DNA from: Gemmatimonadota bacterium
GTDB lineage: Bacteria; Gemmatimonadota; Gemmatimonadetes; Longimicrobiales; Gaopeijiaceae
Length of the DNA stretch: 35,438 nt
NCBI GenBank assembly: GCA_007125845.1
Contig: SLCK01000112.1
Coordinates: 1-35,438 of the forward strand
Direction: 5' to 3'
This document shows, piece after piece, positions 31,952-35,438 of this stretch. Each line of letters starts with the position of its first letter. The stretch's first letter is position 1. The translations under genes and the position numbers were made by a program. The notes beneath the pieces were generated by a model. It was given only the letters and a program-made list of their open reading frames with translations. It was not told where the DNA came from and ran no database searches.

Positions 31952-33136
31952 TCAGTCGTCCAGGGCCTCTCCGAGGATGGAGACCGCCCTTTCCAGCTCC
32001 TCATCCGTCACGGTGAGCGCCGGCAGGAGCCGGAGGACATGCTTCCCTGCGGGGACGACGAGGAGACCCGACTCGCGGGCCCGCGCCACTACATCCGCCG
32101 CCTCCTCCTTCAGCTCAACCCCCCTGAAGAGGCCGCGTCCCCGGATCTCCCGCACGGCCCCCTCACGTCCCGACCGCAGCTGGGACAGGAGCCCTTCGAG
32201 CTTCCGGCCCTTGCGGTCGACCTCGGCGAGGAACTCCGGATCTGACACGACCCGGAGAACCGCGAGGGCAACGCTCGTCACGAGCGGCCCACCGCCGAAG
32301 GTCGTGCCGTGATCTCCGGGACTCATCGCGGCACCCACCTCGTGACGGAGGAGGACAGCGCCGATCGGCAATCCGTTCGCAAGGGGCTTCGCGAGCACCA
32401 GGATGTCCGGCCGGATCCCGGCGGGTTCATGGGCAAACAGGGTGCCCGTCCGCCCGAATCCGCACTGAATCTCGTCCAGGATGAGTGCGATCCCCCTCTC
32501 CTCCGTCCACCTGCGCAGCTGTTGAAGGAGGTCGAGTGGGAGAGGCCGCACTCCGCCCTCCCCCTGAATGGGCTCGACGATCATTGCGGCGGTGCGGTCC
32601 GGATCGAGCGCACGCTCGATGTCCTCCGGCACCGTCGCGGGCACGAAATCCACTCCAGGCATGAGCGGCTCGAAGGGCTCCCTGTACTCGGGCCGATCCG
32701 TGATCGCCAGGCTCCCGAACAGACGGCCGTGGAAGGCACCGCGAAGAGCGACGATCCGGTGCTTATCGGCTCCACCGCGAGATCGTGCCCACTTTCTGGC
32801 GAACTTGAGCGCACCCTCCACTGACTCCGCCCCGGAGTTGCAGAAGTAAGCCAGGTCGAGTCCCGAATGCCGAGTCAGCTCCCTCGCCAGCTCTTCGACC
32901 GGACCCGTACGAAAGAGGTTGGACGCGTGGATCAGCCCGGTGTCCAGCACGCGCCCGATGGCCTCCCGGACGACCGGGTTGCCGTGCCCGAGAGCCGTGA
33001 CTCCGATCCCGGAGGTGAAGTCGAGATAGGCGTTGTCCTCCGCGTCGAAGAGCGTACGCCCTTCGGCCCTGACGAAGACCGCGTCCGGAGTGAGGTAGAC
33101 CGGAAGGAGAGGCGACTGGGTCATCGGCTCCGGCAT
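31952..33136 (-). CDS. argD: Acetylornithine aminotransferase
   Basis: 394 residues. The PLP enzyme of fold type I converts N-acetylglutamate semialdehyde and glutamate to N-acetylornithine and 2-oxoglutarate. Hallmarks are 'DFTSGIGVTALGHGNP' (39-54), 'CNSGAESVEGALKFARKW' (99-116), 'AFHGRLFGSLAIT', 'EPIQGEGGVRPL', 'LILDEIQCGFGRTGTLF' (Asp of the PLP ring contact) and the Schiff-base Lys250 in 'LAKPLANGLPIGA'. Start: ATG 33136 lies 4 bases after the argB stop; an in-frame ATG at 33124 with GGAG is a close alternative. Confidence 0.95.
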   Translation of the reverse strand: MPEPMTQSPLLPVYLTPDAVFVRAEGRTLFDAEDNAYLDFTSGIGVTALGHGNPVVREAIGRVLDTGLIHASNLFRTGPVEELARELTRHSGLDLAYFCNSGAESVEGALKFARKWARSRGGADKHRIVALRGAFHGRLFGSLAITDRPEYREPFEPLMPGVDFVPATVPEDIERALDPDRTAAMIVEPIQGEGGVRPLPLDLLQQLRRWTEERGIALILDEIQCGFGRTGTLFAHEPAGIRPDILVLAKPLANGLPIGAVLLRHEVGAAMSPGDHGTTFGGGPLVTSVALAVLRVVSDPEFLAEVDRKGRKLEGLLSQLRSGREGAVREIRGRGLFRGVELKEEAADVVARARESGLLVVPAGKHVLRLLPALTVTDEELERAVSILGEALDD

Positions 33137-33140
33137 CCTG

Positions 33141-33899
33141 TCAGTTCCTGTGTGTAGGAGAGGCGGAGGCCCGGATCCTGGTACCCGGCGCCCCGCTGAG
33201 GAGGCCTTCGTCTCCGATTCGCACCTCCACCCCTTCTCGGGCCAGCTCGAGCGCCTGCCCGACCTTCACCCGCATCCCTCCCTCGAGGACCCCGCCTTCG
33301 GCAAGCCGCTCGGCGGCGGCCTCATCCACCTCGACGAGCACCTCCCCCTCCGACAGCACACCGGGGACGTCCGAGAGGAGAAGGAGGCGATCGGCCTTCA
33401 GGCCACGAGCCACATGGATCGCGGCCTCATCGGCGTTGACGTTGAAGGGCCTGCCCCCATCCCCTCCAGCCGAGACGGGCGAGATGACGGGAGCGTAGCC
33501 GGCGGCGATCAGGGCCCGCGGGGCCCCGGGATCGACCGAGACGATCCGTCCAACCTCCCCGAACCGGTCCGGGTCGAGCGGCTCGGCACGAAGAAGGTTG
33601 CCGTCTTCGCCCGAAATCCCCACCGCCGGTCGTCCGGCCCGGGTCAAGGCCTCCACCACGCGCTTGTTCACCCAACCGGACAACACCATCGCCGTGAGCT
33701 GCAGCCCGTCGCCCCTTGTGACCCTCAAGCCCTCGACCCACTCGATCGGGACCCCAGCTCGCTCGAGCCAGCGAGAGATCTCCTTCCCGCCCCCGTGCAC
33801 CACGACGAGCTCACCGGAGAGTGCGGCCAACTCGTTGAAGGCGGCAGCCTCCCCTCCGGCCTCCAGCCACGCTCCACCGACCTTGACGACCGTCAGCAT
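33141..33899 (-). CDS. argB: Acetylglutamate kinase
   Basis: 252 residues from the ATG at 33899 (GAGGG about 5 bases upstream). The longer open frame upstream overlaps argC in another frame and is a shadow. It phosphorylates N-acetylglutamate with ATP, and family members are often inhibited by arginine. Amino-acid kinase motifs are 'VVKVGGAWL' (N-terminal Lys and Gly-rich loop), 'VVHGGGKEISRWLE', 'GLRVTRGDGLQL', 'FNVNADEAAIHVA' and 'LLLLSDVPGVL', then 'EGGMRVKVGQAL'. The missing long N-terminal helix suggests an arginine-insensitive, E. coli-like form (inference). It overlaps argC by 7 bases. Confidence 0.95.
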   Translation of the reverse strand: MLTVVKVGGAWLEAGGEAAAFNELAALSGELVVVHGGGKEISRWLERAGVPIEWVEGLRVTRGDGLQLTAMVLSGWVNKRVVEALTRAGRPAVGISGEDGNLLRAEPLDPDRFGEVGRIVSVDPGAPRALIAAGYAPVISPVSAGGDGGRPFNVNADEAAIHVARGLKADRLLLLSDVPGVLSEGEVLVEVDEAAAERLAEGGVLEGGMRVKVGQALELAREGVEVRIGDEGLLSGAPGTRIRASASPTHRN

Positions 33900-34867
33900 C
33901 GGATCCCTCTGTCCATCGGCATGCCGAACATCAGGTTCATGTTCTGCACCGCCTGTCCCGCCGCTCCCTTTCCGAGATTGTCGAGCGCAGCCACGACCGT
34001 GACCACGGGAGGTTGCAGCCCCTCCACCTCCGCCACTCCGAGCGCGAGCCGGTCGGTCCTGACCACCTGCCCGAGGTCCGGGATTCCCTGCTCGAGGATG
34101 TGAATGGCCCCGGCACCACGGTACGCATCGCGCCAGGCCGCCCGAACCTCGTCGGGCCCCGTGCCAGGTCGCACCGGAAGGACGATCGTTTCCAGGATCC
34201 CCCGGGAGACCGGGAGGAGATGGGGCTGAAAGAGGAGCGGAGTGTCGGGAAGCAGGATCCGCATCTCCTTGAGGTGGCGATGCCGGTTGCCCTCTCCGTA
34301 GGCCTTGAAGTTCCCGGAAACCTCCGCGAATAGGAGCTCGGGCTTGGGTGTCCTTCCGGCCCCTGTCACTCCCGACGCCGCGCTGACCACGGTCAGGCGC
34401 TCCGGGTCCACGAGTCCCGCCTGGTGAAGAGGGAGTAAGGAGAGAATGACCCCGGTAGGATAGCACCCGGGGTTCGCGACCAGCTGCGCCTCCTTGACCA
34501 GGGTCCGGTTCGGCTCGGCGAGCCCATAGACCGCCCCCTCCTCGCGGCCCGATCCAGGCCGGTGGTCGGCGGTGAGATCCACGATCCTGGGACCTCCCCT
34601 CAAGCGTTCGACCCAAGGCACAGCGGTACCGTGCGGCAGACAGAGGAAAACGACGTCGACGTCCCCGGCGGGGGCGGAGTCCGGATCGATGAAGTCCAGG
34701 CCGGGGATGCGGGTCGGCTCCCCGGCTCCCGAGCGGGAGGTGGCGAACCTCACCTCGACCCCGCCATGTCGACTGAGAAGGTCGAGGAGCTCGCTCCCAG
34801 TATAGCCGCGTCCACCGAACACGCCCACGGTCACTCCGGAGCCGGATCCTTCGCTGGTTGATCTCAT
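33893..34867 (-). CDS. argC: N-acetyl-gamma-glutamyl-phosphate reductase
   Basis: 324 residues from the ATG at 34867; a further in-frame ATG at 34912 lies before the promoter and so cannot be used by it. The NADPH enzyme reduces N-acetylglutamyl phosphate to the semialdehyde. Features are 'VGVFGGRGYTGSELL' (NADP loop, about 14-28), 'DVVFLCLPHGTAVPWV', and the catalytic Cys135 in 'ANPGCYPTG'. Also present are 'SGVTGAGRTPKPELLF' and the His of 'FQPHLLPVSRGI'. It is the first gene of the arginine operon. No ribosome site precedes the ATG and the -10 box lies 7 bases away, so translation probably starts at the 5' end of the mRNA. Confidence 0.95.
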   Translation of the reverse strand: MRSTSEGSGSGVTVGVFGGRGYTGSELLDLLSRHGGVEVRFATSRSGAGEPTRIPGLDFIDPDSAPAGDVDVVFLCLPHGTAVPWVERLRGGPRIVDLTADHRPGSGREEGAVYGLAEPNRTLVKEAQLVANPGCYPTGVILSLLPLHQAGLVDPERLTVVSAASGVTGAGRTPKPELLFAEVSGNFKAYGEGNRHRHLKEMRILLPDTPLLFQPHLLPVSRGILETIVLPVRPGTGPDEVRAAWRDAYRGAGAIHILEQGIPDLGQVVRTDRLALGVAEVEGLQPPVVTVVAALDNLGKGAAGQAVQNMNLMFGMPMDRGIRC

Positions 34868-34902
34868 GCGGGTATCTATACCACCGCTGAAGGTTGCGTC
34901 AA
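34868..34902 (-). promoter_or_regulatory. argC operon promoter, leaderless configuration
   Basis: On the minus strand TTGACG (34902-34897), a 16-base spacer and TATAGA (34880-34875) are followed after 7 bases by the argC ATG. Transcription should start at or within a base or two of the ATG. The -35 box overlaps the TGA stop codon of the thioredoxin gene (34901-34899). No separate operator is evident. Confidence 0.75.
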
Positions 34903-35333
34903 GGAAGCCCACCCGCGCCGCCGGAACGGTTTGGATCGCGTTCCCGCCCCTGTCGGTCGGGAGACCCGGGTTCCTGGCCGGACGGGGAGCCGGAGGGGGT
35001 GAGCCCCGCCATCCGGCGGAGCCGCTGGGGCTCGATCCCGAGACTGCGATCGACTTCTCGCCCCTCCCGAAAGCAGATCACAGTGGGAAGGCTCATGACC
35101 CGGTAGCGCTCAACGAGGCTTGAAGACTCGTCGGCATCGATCTTGAAGGCGCGCACGGCGCTCCCCGCCTGCTCGAGCACCTCCCGCAGGTAGGGTTCGA
35201 GCCAGGCGCAGGGGGCGCACCAGGAGGCGGAGAAGGCCACGAGAACGGGCACGTCCGACCCAAGAACGGCATCGTCGAAGTTTACTTCGGAGAGCCACTC
35301 GGGCCCCTCACCCGTCTCCGCGCCCGCACTCAC
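34899..35333 (-). CDS. Thioredoxin-fold protein with C-terminal tail
   Basis: 144 residues from a GTG with GGAGGG about 5 bases upstream. A thioredoxin domain covers residues 12-108, with active site WCAPC (38-42; the usual form is WCGPC) and the cis-proline in 'VMSLPTVI' (Pro83). It likely reduces disulfides or peroxide-linked partners in the cytoplasm, as no signal is seen. Residues 108-144 form a Gly/Pro/Ser/Arg-rich tail without homologous structure. The end of the gene carries the argC promoter, which may explain part of the tail. A partial gene ends 28 bases upstream on the same strand. Confidence 0.88.
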   Translation of the reverse strand: MSAGAETGEGPEWLSEVNFDDAVLGSDVPVLVAFSASWCAPCAWLEPYLREVLEQAGSAVRAFKIDADESSSLVERYRVMSLPTVICFREGREVDRSLGIEPQRLRRMAGLTPSGSPSGQEPGSPDRQGRERDPNRSGGAGGLP

Positions 35334-35361
35334 GTCGGCCCTCCGGCGACACTCGTCCCCA

Positions 35362-35438
35362 TCATGCGGGAGCCATCCGATCGAACTTCAGGTCTTTTTC
35401 CCTCCCCTCCACCGACTGGCGCACCCATTCGTTGCGGA
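35362..35438 (-). CDS. 3' end of an unidentified gene (partial)
   Basis: The last 24 codons of a minus-strand frame that enters from the right edge: RNEWVRQSVEGREKDLKFDR then MAPA and TGA at 35362-35364. The composition is protein-like. It lies 28 bases upstream of the thioredoxin start, which suggests an operon. Too short to identify. Confidence 0.4.
   Translation of the reverse strand, partial: RNEWVRQSVEGREKDLKFDRMAPA

Noticed and set aside
33900..34616. N-terminally extended acetylglutamate kinase (open frame continues from 33899 to 34616)
   Set aside because: The extension overlaps argC in another frame and is low-complexity. ATG 33899 has a ribosome site and gives the normal family length.

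Overview
The window is about 35 kb of GC-rich chromosomal DNA from a Gram-negative-type bacterium. The best guess is Gemmatimonadota. I infer this from the gene mix: a DUF5916/CBM9-like outer-membrane protein, lipoprotein beta-propellers resembling peptidylglycine lyase, an LA_2272-type surface repeat protein, a lone CheR and many lipobox proteins. No rRNA, tRNA, CRISPR array, transposase or integrase was seen. Coding density is high. Most genes have GGAG-type ribosome sites, but at least two starts look leaderless.

Left part (1-5900): accessory-looking single genes. These are a two-domain VOC protein, a RibD/DHFR-fold reductase, a secreted protein with ten 16-residue repeats, a GNAT acetyltransferase, an ANK/MOP-like multispan transporter and an aldo/keto reductase. 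Next (6012-10286) are three exported lipoproteins: two paralogous PAL-like NHL propellers in opposite orientation, with an M30-like HEYQH metallopeptidase between them. Then come an MscS channel and a class A penicillin-binding protein (minus strand). A sodium:solute symporter, a DUF1328 mini-membrane protein and an AI-2E-type exporter follow (plus strand).

Middle (17000-23700): a DUF5916 outer-membrane protein, then an exported metallo-beta-lactamase-fold protein overlapping a PQQ-type sugar dehydrogenase lipoprotein. An orphan CheR methyltransferase overlaps the latter tail to tail. A cyclase-family lipoprotein and a monohaem cytochrome c lipoprotein follow.

Right part (24051-35438): housekeeping metabolism. 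It holds trmH; a tightly coupled minus-strand operon rpiA-rpe-(SRPBCC/epimerase fusion)-pdxH; and, divergent from it, a DAHP synthase. The DAHP synthase is preceded by a strong intrinsic terminator, a possible antiterminator and a possible leaderless upstream ORF. Last comes an arginine operon argC-argB-argD-argH with a DUF481 outer-membrane protein at its end. That operon is driven by a clear TTGACG/TATAGA promoter placed so close to argC that the mRNA should be leaderless. A thioredoxin gene and the tail of one more gene close the window.

Most worth following: the aroF leader, which looks like an attenuator but lacks aromatic codons; the leaderless argC promoter overlapping the thioredoxin stop codon; and the inverted PAL-like pair around a peptidase, in which some residues expected for a lyase are replaced.
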